Source of the DNA: Prostheceraeus crozeri
Taxonomy: Eukaryota; Platyhelminthes; Polycladida; Euryleptidae
Length of the DNA: 64,000 nt
Direction of reading: 5' to 3'
Assembly (NCBI GenBank): GCA_907163375.1
Contig: CAJQUW010007906.1
Location: forward strand, 124,001-188,000
Position 1 is the first letter of the stretch. Each line of letters begins with the position of its first letter. The notes beneath the pieces were generated by a model that saw only the letters and a program-made list of their open reading frames with translations, was not told the DNA's origin and made no database searches. Positions 20,577 through 32,059 of the stretch are shown here, one piece after another. A program made the translations under genes and the position numbers.

Positions 20577-21647
20577 ATGGATGCCAGAAGAGTACAATTG
20601 GTTACGAGGAATGAAGCACAGGGTATATTACAGAGAATTGATTATCTAGATGACAAATTGAACGGATTAACAAACACAATGAATTCAATACATAGAATTT
20701 TAAGTACATTTTATTCAGACATTAAATTGGATATGCAAGAGGTTAAACAACGAACTAAAGAAATTAAAAGTATGAAGGATAATGTGAAAGAAGAAATACT
20801 AAGTCAAACAAAAGAAACCGAAGTATTTCGAGAGAAAATAAAAACTGAAATGACTGAAATCAACAAGAAATTAACACGATTAACAAATGAAAAACTTGAT
20901 TGGAATAAGAAAGTTAAACAAAGGAAATTCTCATTTTATGAATCATATAAGAACGCAGCAATCGCAGAAATATACCAGAAAGCTTTAGAAGAACATGTTC
21001 AAAGAGTACCAAAGAAATTATTTAAAATCCCAGTAACTCAACACTATGAAAAAGAAAGGCAACTGAGAAAGGAACAAAGCATTAAACAAACGGAACACGA
21101 AATTAAAAGATTGAGATTGGTATCAGAAATTAAGACCAAGATTGTGGAAAGAATCGATAATGATATGATTGAATATTTTTACGCATGCTACGACGAAGAA
21201 GAAGCTAAGTTACGCAAAGATCAATGGAGTGAAATAATCAGCAATGAGGAGAAAAGAAGTAAAATAATTTGGGACAATAAAAGACATTTTTTTGAATCAG
21301 ACAGACATTTAATATCAATAAATAGTGATCGGAAATGTGTATCGAAAGACTCACCTGCTACATCATATTTTTCAAAGAAACAATCAAGCTACAGCAACAA
21401 TAAAAAACGGCAAAACAATGACAGAAGAACTAATCAACAAACTTTCAACTATCAATGTGCTTGTCGCGACAATAATTGGCGAACAAGGGAACGTCAAAAC
21501 TTTCAACATTTTGAAAAAAACAATAATAAACAACGAAATTGGCGAAGGACTAATTGGCACAATATTGATGTAGACTCAAGGTATTTGGAAAGGATATCTT
21601 CCTACCATGACCAATACACTGGTAGAAGAGAGTATATCCCTTACTAA
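20577..21647 (+). CDS. Array unit 4 protein (356 aa)
   Basis: Full-length copy whose protein is identical to unit 1. Confidence 0.7.
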   Translation: MDARRVQLVTRNEAQGILQRIDYLDDKLNGLTNTMNSIHRILSTFYSDIKLDMQEVKQRTKEIKSMKDNVKEEILSQTKETEVFREKIKTEMTEINKKLTRLTNEKLDWNKKVKQRKFSFYESYKNAAIAEIYQKALEEHVQRVPKKLFKIPVTQHYEKERQLRKEQSIKQTEHEIKRLRLVSEIKTKIVERIDNDMIEYFYACYDEEEAKLRKDQWSEIISNEEKRSKIIWDNKRHFFESDRHLISINSDRKCVSKDSPATSYFSKKQSSYSNNKKRQNNDRRTNQQTFNYQCACRDNNWRTRERQNFQHFEKNNNKQRNWRRTNWHNIDVDSRYLERISSYHDQYTGRREYIPY

Positions 21648-21852
21648 CAGATTTTTTACCAATTTCTATGTATATGAATGCTCTGATGCTAATTTTTAAA
21701 AAATAAATCATTCATCCCTTGAAAAGTCCCTAGAAGGGACGTAAACCGGTCGGGATAAATCCTCAGTAATTAATAGTTTTCTTTTGGACTTATTTTCTTA
21801 TATTTATTGCCCATTTTTGGTAACTTTAATTTTGTCTTATTTTCTGACAAAA

Positions 21853-22924
21853 ATGGATGCCAGAAGAGTACAATTGGTTACGAGGAATGAAGCACAGGGT
21901 ATATTACAGAGAATTGATTATCTAGATGACAAATTGAACGGATTAACAAACACAATGAATTCAATACATAGAATTTTAAGTACATTTTATTCAGACATTA
22001 AATTGGATATGCAAGAGGTTAAACAACGAACTAAAGAAATTAAAAGTATGAAGGATAATGTGAAAGAAGAAATACTAAGTCAAACAAAAGAAAACCGAAG
22101 TATTTCGAGAGAAAATAAAAACTGAAATGACTGAAATCAACAAGAAATTAACACGATTAACAAATGAAAAACTTGATTGGAATAAGAAAGTTAAACAAAG
22201 GAAATTCTCATTTTATGAATCATATAAGAACGCAGCAATCGCAGAAATATACCAGAAAGCTTTAGAAGAACATGTTCAAAGAGTACCAAAGAAATTATTT
22301 AAAATCCCAGTAACTCAACACTATGAAAAAGAAAGGCAACTGAGAAAGGAACAAAGCATTAAACAAACGGAACACGAAATTAAAAGATTGAGATTGGTAT
22401 CAGAAATTAAGACCAAGATTGTGGAAAGAATCGATAATGATATGATTGAATATTTTTACGCATGCTACGACGAAGAAGAAGCTAAGTTACGCAAAGATCA
22501 ATGGAGTGAAATAATCAGCAATGAGGAGAAAAGAAGTAAAATAATTTGGGACAATAAAAGACATTTTTTTGAATCAGACAGACATTTAATATCAATAAAT
22601 AGTGATCGGAAATGTGTATCGAAAGACTCACCTGCTACATCATATTTTTCAAAGAAACAATCAAGCTACAGCAACAATAAAAAACGGCAAAACAATGACA
22701 GAAGAACTAATCAACAAACTTTCAACTATCAATGTGCTTGTCGCGACAATAATTGGCGAACAAGGGAACGTCAAAACTTTCAACATTTTGAAAAAAACAA
22801 TAATAAACAACGAAATTGGCGAAGGACTAATTGGCACAATATTGATGTAGACTCAAGGTATTTGGAAAGGATATCTTCCTACCATGACCAATACACTGGT
22901 AGAAGAGAGTATATCCCTTACTAA
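21853..22924 (+). pseudogene. Array unit 5, frame split by one extra A
   Basis: One additional A near 22090 shifts the frame. The ATG frame ends at 22125, and the rest reopens at an internal ATG at 22127 and runs to the normal stop at 22924. The unit is 1277 bp. A T-for-A change also lies in the 3' region just before AATAAA. Confidence 0.8.
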
Positions 22925-23129
22925 CAGATTTTTTACCAATTTCTATGTATATGAATGCTCTGATGCTAATTTTTTAAAAATAAATCATTCATCCCTTGAA
23001 AAGTCCCTAGAAGGGACGTAAACCGGTCGGGATAAATCCTCAGTAATTAATAGTTTTCTTTTGGACTTATTTTCTTATATTTATTGCCCATTTTTGGTAA
23101 CTTTAATTTTGTCTTATTTTCTGACAAAA

Positions 23130-24200
23130 ATGGATGCCAGAAGAGTACAATTGGTTACGAGGAATGAAGCACAGGGTATATTACAGAGAATTGATTATCT
23201 AGATGACAAATTGAACGGATTAACAAACACAATGAATTCAATACATAGAATTTTAAGTACATTTTATTCAGACATTAAATTGGATATGCAAGAGGTTAAA
23301 CAACGAACTAAAGAAATTAAAAGTATGAAGGATAATGTGAAAGAAGAAATACTAAGTCAAACAAAAGAAACCGAAGTATTTCGAGAGAAAATAAAAACTG
23401 AAATGACTGAAATCAACAAGAAATTAACACGATTAACAAATGAAAAACTTGATTGGAATAAGAAAGTTAAACAAAGGAAATTCTCATTTTATGAATCATA
23501 TAAGAACGCAGCAATCGCAGAAATATACCAGAAAGCTTTAGAAGAACATGTTCAAAGAGTACCAAAGAAATTATTTAAAATCCCAGTAACTCAACACTAT
23601 GAAAAAGAAAGGCAACTGAGAAAGGAACAAAGCATTAAACAAACGGAACACGAAATTAAAAGATTGAGATTGGTATCAGAAATTAAGACCAAGATTGTGG
23701 AAAGAATCGATAATGATATGATTGAATATTTTTACGCATGCTACGACGAAGAAGAAGCTAAGTTACGCAAAGATCAATGGAGTGAAATAATCAGCAATGA
23801 GGAGAAAAGAAGTAAAATAATTTGGGACAATAAAAGACATTTTTTTGAATCAGACAGACATTTAATATCAATAAATAGTGATCGGAAATGTGTATCGAAA
23901 GACTCACCTGCTACATCATATTTTTCAAAGAAACAATCAAGCTACAGCAACAATAAAAAACGGCAAAACAATGACAGAAGAACTAATCAACAAACTTTCA
24001 ACTATCAATGTGCTTGTCGCGACAATAATTGGCGAACAAGGGAACGTCAAAACTTTCAACATTTTGAAAAAAACAATAATAAACAACGAAATTGGCGAAG
24101 GACTAATTGGCACAATATTGATGTAGACTCAAGGTATTTGGAAAGGATATCTTCCTACCATGACCAATACACTGGTAGAAGAGAGTATATCCCTTACTAA
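23130..24200 (+). CDS. Array unit 6 protein (356 aa)
   Basis: Full-length copy whose protein is identical to unit 1. Confidence 0.7.
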   Translation: MDARRVQLVTRNEAQGILQRIDYLDDKLNGLTNTMNSIHRILSTFYSDIKLDMQEVKQRTKEIKSMKDNVKEEILSQTKETEVFREKIKTEMTEINKKLTRLTNEKLDWNKKVKQRKFSFYESYKNAAIAEIYQKALEEHVQRVPKKLFKIPVTQHYEKERQLRKEQSIKQTEHEIKRLRLVSEIKTKIVERIDNDMIEYFYACYDEEEAKLRKDQWSEIISNEEKRSKIIWDNKRHFFESDRHLISINSDRKCVSKDSPATSYFSKKQSSYSNNKKRQNNDRRTNQQTFNYQCACRDNNWRTRERQNFQHFEKNNNKQRNWRRTNWHNIDVDSRYLERISSYHDQYTGRREYIPY

Positions 24201-24405
24201 CAGATTTTTTACCAATTTCTATGTATATGAATGCTCTGATGCTAATTTTTAAAAAATAAATCATTCATCCCTTGAAAAGTCCCTAGAAGGGACGTAAACC
24301 GGTCGGGATAAATCCTCAGTAATTAATAGTTTTCTTTTGGACTTATTTTCTTATATTTATTGCCCATTTTTGGTAACTTTAATTTTGTCTTATTTTCTGA
24401 CAAAA

Positions 24406-25140
24406 ATGGATGCCAGAAGAGTACAATTGGTTACGAGGAATGAAGCACAGGGTATATTACAGAGAATTGATTATCTAGATGACAAATTGAACGGATTAAC
24501 AAACACAATGAATTCAATACATAGAATTTTAAGTACATTTTATTCAGACATTAAATTGGATATGCAAGAGGTTAAACAACGAACTAAAGAAATTAAAAGT
24601 ATGAAGGATAATGTGAAAGAAGAAATACTAAGTCAAACAAAAGAAACCGAAGTATTTCGAGAGAAAATAAAAACTGAAATGACTGAAATCAACAAGAAAT
24701 TAACACGATTAACAAATGAAAAACTTGATTGGAATAAGAAAGTTAAACAAAGGAAATTCTCATTTTATGAATCATATAAGAACGCAGCAATCGCAGAAAT
24801 ATACCAGAAAGCTTTAGAAGAACATGTTCAAAGAGTACCAAAGAAATTATTTAAAATCCCAGTAACTCAACACTATGAAAAAGAAAGGCAACTGAGAAAG
24901 GAACAAAGCATTAAACAAACGGAACACGAAATTAAAAGATTGAGATTGGTATCAGAAATTAAGACCAAGATTGTGGAAAGAATCGATAATGATATGATTG
25001 AATATTTTTACGCATGCTACGACGAAGAAGAAGCTAAGTTACGCAAAGATCAATGGAGTGAAATAATCAGCAATGAGGAGAAAAGAAGTAAAATAATTTG
25101 GGATAATAAAAGACATTTTTTGAATCAGACAGACATTTAA
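24406..25140 (+). pseudogene. Array unit 7, truncated frame
   Basis: One T fewer in the T-run near 25115 shifts the frame after the KRHF segment, so the product ends at 25140 after 244 residues and lacks the basic Asn/Arg-rich tail. A silent C-to-T change lies just upstream. Unit length is 1275 bp. Confidence 0.75.
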
Positions 25141-25680
25141 TATCAATAAATAGTGATCGGAAATGTGTATCGAAAGACTCACCTGCTACATCATATTTTT
25201 CAAAGAAACAATCAAGCTACAGCAACAATAAAAAACGGCAAAACAATGACAGAAGAACTAATCAACAAACTTTCAACTATCAATGTGCTTGTCGCGACAA
25301 TAATTGGCGAACAAGGGAACGTCAAAACTTTCAACATTTTGAAAAAAACAATAATAAACAACGAAATTGGCGAAGGACTAATTGGCACAATATTGATGTA
25401 GACTCAAGGTATTTGGAAAGGATATCTTCCTACCATGACCAATACACTGGTAGAAGAGAGTATATCCCTTACTAACAGATTTTTTACCAATTTCTATGTA
25501 TATGAATGCTCTGATGCTAATTTTTAAAAAATAAATCATTCATCCCTTGAAAAGTCCCTAGAAGGGACGTAAACCGGTCGGGATAAATCCTCAGTAATTA
25601 ATAGTTTTCTTTTGGACTTATTTTCTTATATTTATTGCCCATTTTTGGTAACTTTAATTTTGTCTTATTTTCTGACAAAA

Positions 25681-26751
25681 ATGGATGCCAGAAGAGTACA
25701 ATTGGTTACGAGGAATGAAGCACAGGGTATATTACAGAGAATTGATTATCTAGATGACAAATTGAACGGATTAACAAACACAATGAATTCAATACATAGA
25801 ATTTTAAGTACATTTTATTCAGACATTAAATTGGATATGCAAGAGGTTAAACAACGAACTAAAGAAATTAAAAGTATGAAGGATAATGTGAAAGAAGAAA
25901 TACTAAGTCAAACAAAAGAAACCGAAGTATTTCGAGAGAAAATAAAAACTGAAATGACTGAAATCAACAAGAAATTAACACGATTAACAAATGAAAAACT
26001 TGATTGGAATAAGAAAGTTAAACAAAGGAAATTCTCATTTTATGAATCATATAAGAACGCAGCAATCGCAGAAATATACCAGAAAGCTTTAGAAGAACAT
26101 GTTCAAAGAGTACCAAAGAAATTATTTAAAATCCCAGTAACTCAACACTATGAAAAAGAAAGGCAACTGAGAAAGGAACAAAGCATTAAACAAACGGAAC
26201 ACGAAATTAAAAGATTGAGATTGGTATCAGAAATTAAGACCAAGATTGTGGAAAGAATCGATAATGATATGATTGAATATTTTTACGCATGCTACGACGA
26301 AGAAGAAGCTAAGTTACGCAAAGATCAATGGAGTGAAATAATCAGCAATGAGGAGAAAAGAAGTAAAATAATTTGGGACAATAAAAGACATTTTTTTGAA
26401 TCAGACAGACATTTAATATCAATAAATAGTGATCGGAAATGTGTATCGAAAGACTCACCTGCTACATCATATTTTTCAAAGAAACAATCAAGCTACAGCA
26501 ACAATAAAAAACGGCAAAACAATGACAGAAGAACTAATCAACAAACTTTCAACTATCAATGTGCTTGTCGCGACAATAATTGGCGAACAAGGGAACGTCA
26601 AAACTTTCAACATTTTGAAAAAAACAATAATAAACAACGAAATTGGCGAAGGACTAATTGGCACAATATTGATGTAGACTCAAGGTATTTGGAAAGGATA
26701 TCTTCCTACCATGACCAATACACTGGTAGAAGAGAGTATATCCCTTACTAA
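25681..26751 (+). CDS. Array unit 8 protein (356 aa)
   Basis: Full-length copy whose protein is identical to unit 1. Confidence 0.7.
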   Translation: MDARRVQLVTRNEAQGILQRIDYLDDKLNGLTNTMNSIHRILSTFYSDIKLDMQEVKQRTKEIKSMKDNVKEEILSQTKETEVFREKIKTEMTEINKKLTRLTNEKLDWNKKVKQRKFSFYESYKNAAIAEIYQKALEEHVQRVPKKLFKIPVTQHYEKERQLRKEQSIKQTEHEIKRLRLVSEIKTKIVERIDNDMIEYFYACYDEEEAKLRKDQWSEIISNEEKRSKIIWDNKRHFFESDRHLISINSDRKCVSKDSPATSYFSKKQSSYSNNKKRQNNDRRTNQQTFNYQCACRDNNWRTRERQNFQHFEKNNNKQRNWRRTNWHNIDVDSRYLERISSYHDQYTGRREYIPY

Positions 26752-26956
26752 CAGATTTTTTACCAATTTCTATGTATATGAATGCTCTGATGCTAATTTT
26801 TAAAAAATAAATCATTCATCCCTTGAAAAGTCCCTAGAAGGGACGTAAACCGGTCGGGATAAATCCTCAGTAATTAATAGTTTTCTTTTGGACTTATTTT
26901 CTTATATTTATTGCCCATTTTTGGTAACTTTAATTTTGTCTTATTTTCTGACAAAA

Positions 26957-28027
26957 ATGGATGCCAGAAGAGTACAATTGGTTACGAGGAATGAAGCACA
27001 GGGTATATTACAGAGAATTGATTATCTAGATGACAAATTGAACGGATTAACAAACACAATGAATTCAATACATAGAATTTTAAGTACATTTTATTCAGAC
27101 ATTAAATTGGATATGCAAGAGGTTAAACAACGAACTAAAGAAATTAAAAGTATGAAGGATAATGTGAAAGAAGAAATACTAAGTCAAACAAAAGAAACCG
27201 AAGTATTTCGAGAGAAAATAAAAACTGAAATGACTGAAATCAACAAGAAATTAACACGATTAACAAATGAAAAACTTGATTGGAATAAGAAAGTTAAACA
27301 AAGGAAATTCTCATTTTATGAATCATATAAGAACGCAGCAATCGCAGAAATATACCAGAAAGCTTTAGAAGAACATGTTCAAAGAGTACCAAAGAAATTA
27401 TTTAAAATCCCAGTAACTCAACACTATGAAAAAGAAAGGCAACTGAGAAAGGAACAAAGCATTAAACAAACGGAACACGAAATTAAAAGATTGAGATTGG
27501 TATCAGAAATTAAGACCAAGATTGTGGAAAGAATCGATAATGATATGATTGAATATTTTTACGCATGCTACGACGAAGAAGAAGCTAAGTTACGCAAAGA
27601 TCAATGGAGTGAAATAATCAGCAATGAGGAGAAAAGAAGTAAAATAATTTGGGACAATAAAAGACATTTTTTTGAATCAGACAGACATTTAATATCAATA
27701 AATAGTGATCGGAAATGTGTATCGAAAGACTCACCTGCTGCATCATATTTTTCAAAGAAACAATCAAGCTACAGCAACAATAAAAAACGGCAAAACAATG
27801 ACAGAAGAACTAATCAACAAACTTTCAACTATCAATGTGCTTGTCGCGACAATAATTGGCGAACAAGGGAACGTCAAAACTTTCAACATTTTGAAAAAAA
27901 CAATAATAAACAACGAAATTGGCGAAGGACTAATTGGCACAATATTGATGTAGACTCAAGGTATTTGGAAAGGATATCTTCCTACCATGACCAATACACT
28001 GGTAGAAGAGAGTATATCCCTTACTAA
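26957..28027 (+). CDS. Array unit 9 protein (356 aa), Thr262Ala
   Basis: Full-length copy carrying Thr262 to Ala, a variant shared with units 14, 15 and 21. Its downstream hammerhead-like junction is the only one that differs (28090-28139). Confidence 0.7.
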   Translation: MDARRVQLVTRNEAQGILQRIDYLDDKLNGLTNTMNSIHRILSTFYSDIKLDMQEVKQRTKEIKSMKDNVKEEILSQTKETEVFREKIKTEMTEINKKLTRLTNEKLDWNKKVKQRKFSFYESYKNAAIAEIYQKALEEHVQRVPKKLFKIPVTQHYEKERQLRKEQSIKQTEHEIKRLRLVSEIKTKIVERIDNDMIEYFYACYDEEEAKLRKDQWSEIISNEEKRSKIIWDNKRHFFESDRHLISINSDRKCVSKDSPAASYFSKKQSSYSNNKKRQNNDRRTNQQTFNYQCACRDNNWRTRERQNFQHFEKNNNKQRNWRRTNWHNIDVDSRYLERISSYHDQYTGRREYIPY

Positions 28028-28089
28028 CAGATTTTTTACCAATTTCTATGTATATGAATGCTCTGATGCTAATTTTTAAAAAATAAATC

Positions 28090-28139
28090 ATTCATCCCTT
28101 GTAAAGTCCCTATAAGGACGTAAACCGGTCGGGATAAAT
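28090..28139 (+). ncRNA. Variant hammerhead-like junction after unit 9
   Basis: Core strand 1 reads TTGTAAA instead of TTGAAAA. Stem II is GTCC/GGAC with a changed loop and one G fewer, so four of the five pairs remain. Stem I and the CCGG-TC segment are unchanged. Confidence 0.5.
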
Positions 28140-28231
28140 CCTCAGTAATTAATAGTTTTCTTTTGGACTTATTTTCTTATATTTATTGCCCATTTTTGGT
28201 AACTTTAATTTTGTCTTATTTTCTGACAAAA

Positions 28232-29302
28232 ATGGATGCCAGAAGAGTACAATTGGTTACGAGGAATGAAGCACAGGGTATATTACAGAGAATTGATTAT
28301 CTAGATGACAAATTGAACGGATTAACAAACACAATGAATTCAATACATAGAATTTTAAGTACATTTTATTCAGACATTAAATTGGATATGCAAGAGGTTA
28401 AACAACGAACTAAAGAAATTAAAAGTATGAAGGATAATGTGAAAGAAGAAATACTAAGTCAAACAAAAGAAACCGAAGTATTTCGAGAGAAAATAAAAAC
28501 TGAAATGACTGAAATCAACAAGAAATTAACACGATTAACAAATGAAAAACTTGATTGGAATAAGAAAGTTAAACAAAGGAAATTCTCATTTTATGAATCA
28601 TATAAGAACGCAGCAATCGCAGAAATATACCAGAAAGCTTTAGAAGAACATGTTCAAAGAGTACCAAAGAAATTATTTAAAATCCCAGTAACTCAACACT
28701 ATGAAAAAGAAAGGCAACTGAGAAAGGAACAAAGCATTAAACAAACGGAACACGAAATTAAAAGATTGAGATTGGTATCAGAAATTAAGACCAAGATTGT
28801 GGAAAGAATCGATAATGATATGATTGAATATTTTTACGCATGCTACGACGAAGAAGAAGCTAAGTTACGCAAAGATCAATGGAGTGAAATAATCAGCAAT
28901 GAGGAGAAAAGAAGTAAAATAATTTGGGACAATAAAAGACATTTTTTTGAATCAGACAGACATTTAATATCAATAAATAGTGATCGGAAATGTGTATCGA
29001 AAGACTCACCTGCTACATCATATTTTTCAAAGAAACAATCAAGCTACAGCAACAATAAAAAACGGCAAAACAATGACAGAAGAACTAATCAACAAACTTT
29101 CAACTATCAATGTGCTTGTCGCGACAATAATTGGCGAACAAGGGAACGTCAAAACTTTCAACATTTTGAAAAAAACAATAATAAACAACGAAATTGGCGA
29201 AGGACTAATTGGCACAATATTGATGTAGACTCAAGGTATTTGGAAAGGATATCTTCCTACCATGACCAATACACTGGTAGAAGAGAGTATATCCCTTACT
29301 AA
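28232..29302 (+). CDS. Array unit 10 protein (356 aa)
   Basis: Full-length copy whose protein is identical to unit 1. Confidence 0.7.
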   Translation: MDARRVQLVTRNEAQGILQRIDYLDDKLNGLTNTMNSIHRILSTFYSDIKLDMQEVKQRTKEIKSMKDNVKEEILSQTKETEVFREKIKTEMTEINKKLTRLTNEKLDWNKKVKQRKFSFYESYKNAAIAEIYQKALEEHVQRVPKKLFKIPVTQHYEKERQLRKEQSIKQTEHEIKRLRLVSEIKTKIVERIDNDMIEYFYACYDEEEAKLRKDQWSEIISNEEKRSKIIWDNKRHFFESDRHLISINSDRKCVSKDSPATSYFSKKQSSYSNNKKRQNNDRRTNQQTFNYQCACRDNNWRTRERQNFQHFEKNNNKQRNWRRTNWHNIDVDSRYLERISSYHDQYTGRREYIPY

Positions 29303-29507
29303 CAGATTTTTTACCAATTTCTATGTATATGAATGCTCTGATGCTAATTTTTAAAAAATAAATCATTCATCCCTTGAAAAGTCCCTAGAAGGGACGTAAA
29401 CCGGTCGGGATAAATCCTCAGTAATTAATAGTTTTCTTTTGGACTTATTTTCTTATATTTATTGCCCATTTTTGGTAACTTTAATTTTGTCTTATTTTCT
29501 GACAAAA

Positions 29508-30578
29508 ATGGATGCCAGAAGAGTACAATTGGTTACGAGGAATGAAGCACAGGGTATATTACAGAGAATTGATTATCTAGATGACAAATTGAACGGATTA
29601 ACAAACACAATGAATTCAATACATAGAATTTTAAGTACATTTTATTCAGACATTAAATTGGATATGCAAGAGGTTAAACAACGAACTAAAGAAATTAAAA
29701 GTATGAAGGATAATGTGAAAGAAGAAATACTAAGTCAAACAAAAGAAACCGAAGTATTTCGAGAGAAAATAAAAACTGAAATGACTGAAATCAACAAGAA
29801 ATTAACACGATTAACAAATGAAAAACTTGATTGGAATAAGAAAGTTAAACAAAGGAAATTCTCATTTTATGAATCATATAAGAACGCAGCAATCGCAGAA
29901 ATATACCAGAAAGCTTTAGAAGAACATGTTCAAAGAGTACCAAAGAAATTATTTAAAATCCCAGTAACTCAACACTATGAAAAAGAAAGGCAACTGAGAA
30001 AGGAACAAAGCATTAAACAAACGGAACACGAAATTAAAAGATTGAGATTGGTATCAGAAATTAAGACCAAGATTGTGGAAAGAATCGATAATGATATGAT
30101 TGAATATTTTTACGCATGCTACGACGAAGAAGAAGCTAAGTTACGCAAAGATCAATGGAGTGAAATAATCAGCAATGAGGAGAAAAGAAGTAAAATAATT
30201 TGGGACAATAAAAGACATTTTTTTGAATCAGACAGACATTTAATATCAATAAATAGTGATCGGAAATGTGTATCGAAAGACTCACCTGCTACATCATATT
30301 TTTCAAAGAAACAATCAAGCTACAGCAACAATAAAAAACGGCAAAACAATGACAGAAGAACTAATCAACAAACTTTCAACTATCAATGTGCTTGTCGCGA
30401 CAATAATTGGCGAACAAGGGAACGTCAAAACTTTCAACATTTTGAAAAAAACAATAATAAACAACGAAATTGGCGAAGGACTAATTGGCACAATATTGAT
30501 GTAGACTCAAGGTATTTGGAAAGGATATCTTCCTACCATGACCAATACACTGGTAGAAGAGAGTATATCCCTTACTAA
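29508..30578 (+). CDS. Array unit 11 protein (356 aa)
   Basis: Full-length copy whose protein is identical to unit 1. Confidence 0.7.
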   Translation: MDARRVQLVTRNEAQGILQRIDYLDDKLNGLTNTMNSIHRILSTFYSDIKLDMQEVKQRTKEIKSMKDNVKEEILSQTKETEVFREKIKTEMTEINKKLTRLTNEKLDWNKKVKQRKFSFYESYKNAAIAEIYQKALEEHVQRVPKKLFKIPVTQHYEKERQLRKEQSIKQTEHEIKRLRLVSEIKTKIVERIDNDMIEYFYACYDEEEAKLRKDQWSEIISNEEKRSKIIWDNKRHFFESDRHLISINSDRKCVSKDSPATSYFSKKQSSYSNNKKRQNNDRRTNQQTFNYQCACRDNNWRTRERQNFQHFEKNNNKQRNWRRTNWHNIDVDSRYLERISSYHDQYTGRREYIPY

Positions 30579-30783
30579 CAGATTTTTTACCAATTTCTAT
30601 GTATATGAATGCTCTGATGCTAATTTTTAAAAAATAAATCATTCATCCCTTGAAAAGTCCCTAGAAGGGACGTAAACCGGTCGGGATAAATCCTCAGTAA
30701 TTAATAGTTTTCTTTTGGACTTATTTTCTTATATTTATTGCCCATTTTTGGTAACTTTAATTTTGTCTTATTTTCTGACAAAA

Positions 30784-31854
30784 ATGGATGCCAGAAGAGT
30801 ACAATTGGTTACGAGGAATGAAGCACAGGGTATATTACAGAGAATTGATTATCTAGATGACAAATTGAACGGATTAACAAACACAATGAATTCAATACAT
30901 AGAATTTTAAGTACATTTTATTCAGACATTAAATTGGATATGCAAGAGGTTAAACAACGAACTAAAGAAATTAAAAGTATGAAGGATAATGTGAAAGAAG
31001 AAATACTAAGTCAAACAAAAGAAACCGAAGTATTTCGAGAGAAAATAAAAACTGAAATGACTGAAATCAACAAGAAATTAACACGATTAACAAATGAAAA
31101 ACTTGATTGGAATAAGAAAGTTAAACAAAGGAAATTCTCATTTTATGAATCATATAAGAACGCAGCAATCGCAGAAATATACCAGAAAGCTTTAGAAGAA
31201 CATGTTCAAAGAGTACCAAAGAAATTATTTAAAATCCCAGTAACTCAACACTATGAAAAAGAAAGGCAACTGAGAAAGGAACAAAGCATTAAACAAACGG
31301 AACACGAAATTAAAAGATTGAGATTGGTATCAGAAATTAAGACCAAGATTGTGGAAAGAATCGATAATGATATGATTGAATATTTTTACGCATGCTACGA
31401 CGAAGAAGAAGCTAAGTTACGCAAAGATCAATGGAGTGAAATAATCAGCAATGAGGAGAAAAGAAGTAAAATAATTTGGGACAATAAAAGACATTTTTTT
31501 GAATCAGACAGACATTTAATATCAATAAATAGTGATCGGAAATGTGTATCGAAAGACTCACCTGCTACATCATATTTTTCAAAGAAACAATCAAGCTACA
31601 GCAACAATAAAAAACGGCAAAACAATGACAGAAGAACTAATCAACAAACTTTCAACTATCAATGTGCTTGTCGCGACAATAATTGGCGAACAAGGGAACG
31701 TCAAAACTTTCAACATTTTGAAAAAAACAATAATAAACAACGAAATTGGCGAAGGACTAATTGGCACAATATTGATGTAGACTCAAGGTATTTGGAAAGG
31801 ATATCTTCCTACCATGACCAATACACTGGTAGAAGAGAGTATATCCCTTACTAA
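30784..31854 (+). CDS. Array unit 12 protein (356 aa)
   Basis: Full-length copy whose protein is identical to unit 1. Confidence 0.7.
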   Translation: MDARRVQLVTRNEAQGILQRIDYLDDKLNGLTNTMNSIHRILSTFYSDIKLDMQEVKQRTKEIKSMKDNVKEEILSQTKETEVFREKIKTEMTEINKKLTRLTNEKLDWNKKVKQRKFSFYESYKNAAIAEIYQKALEEHVQRVPKKLFKIPVTQHYEKERQLRKEQSIKQTEHEIKRLRLVSEIKTKIVERIDNDMIEYFYACYDEEEAKLRKDQWSEIISNEEKRSKIIWDNKRHFFESDRHLISINSDRKCVSKDSPATSYFSKKQSSYSNNKKRQNNDRRTNQQTFNYQCACRDNNWRTRERQNFQHFEKNNNKQRNWRRTNWHNIDVDSRYLERISSYHDQYTGRREYIPY

Positions 31855-32059
31855 CAGATTTTTTACCAATTTCTATGTATATGAATGCTCTGATGCTAAT
31901 TTTTAAAAAATAAATCATTCATCCCTTGAAAAGTCCCTAGAAGGGACGTAAACCGGTCGGGATAAATCCTCAGTAATTAATAGTTTTCTTTTGGACTTAT
32001 TTTCTTATATTTATTGCCCATTTTTGGTAACTTTAATTTTGTCTTATTTTCTGACAAAA

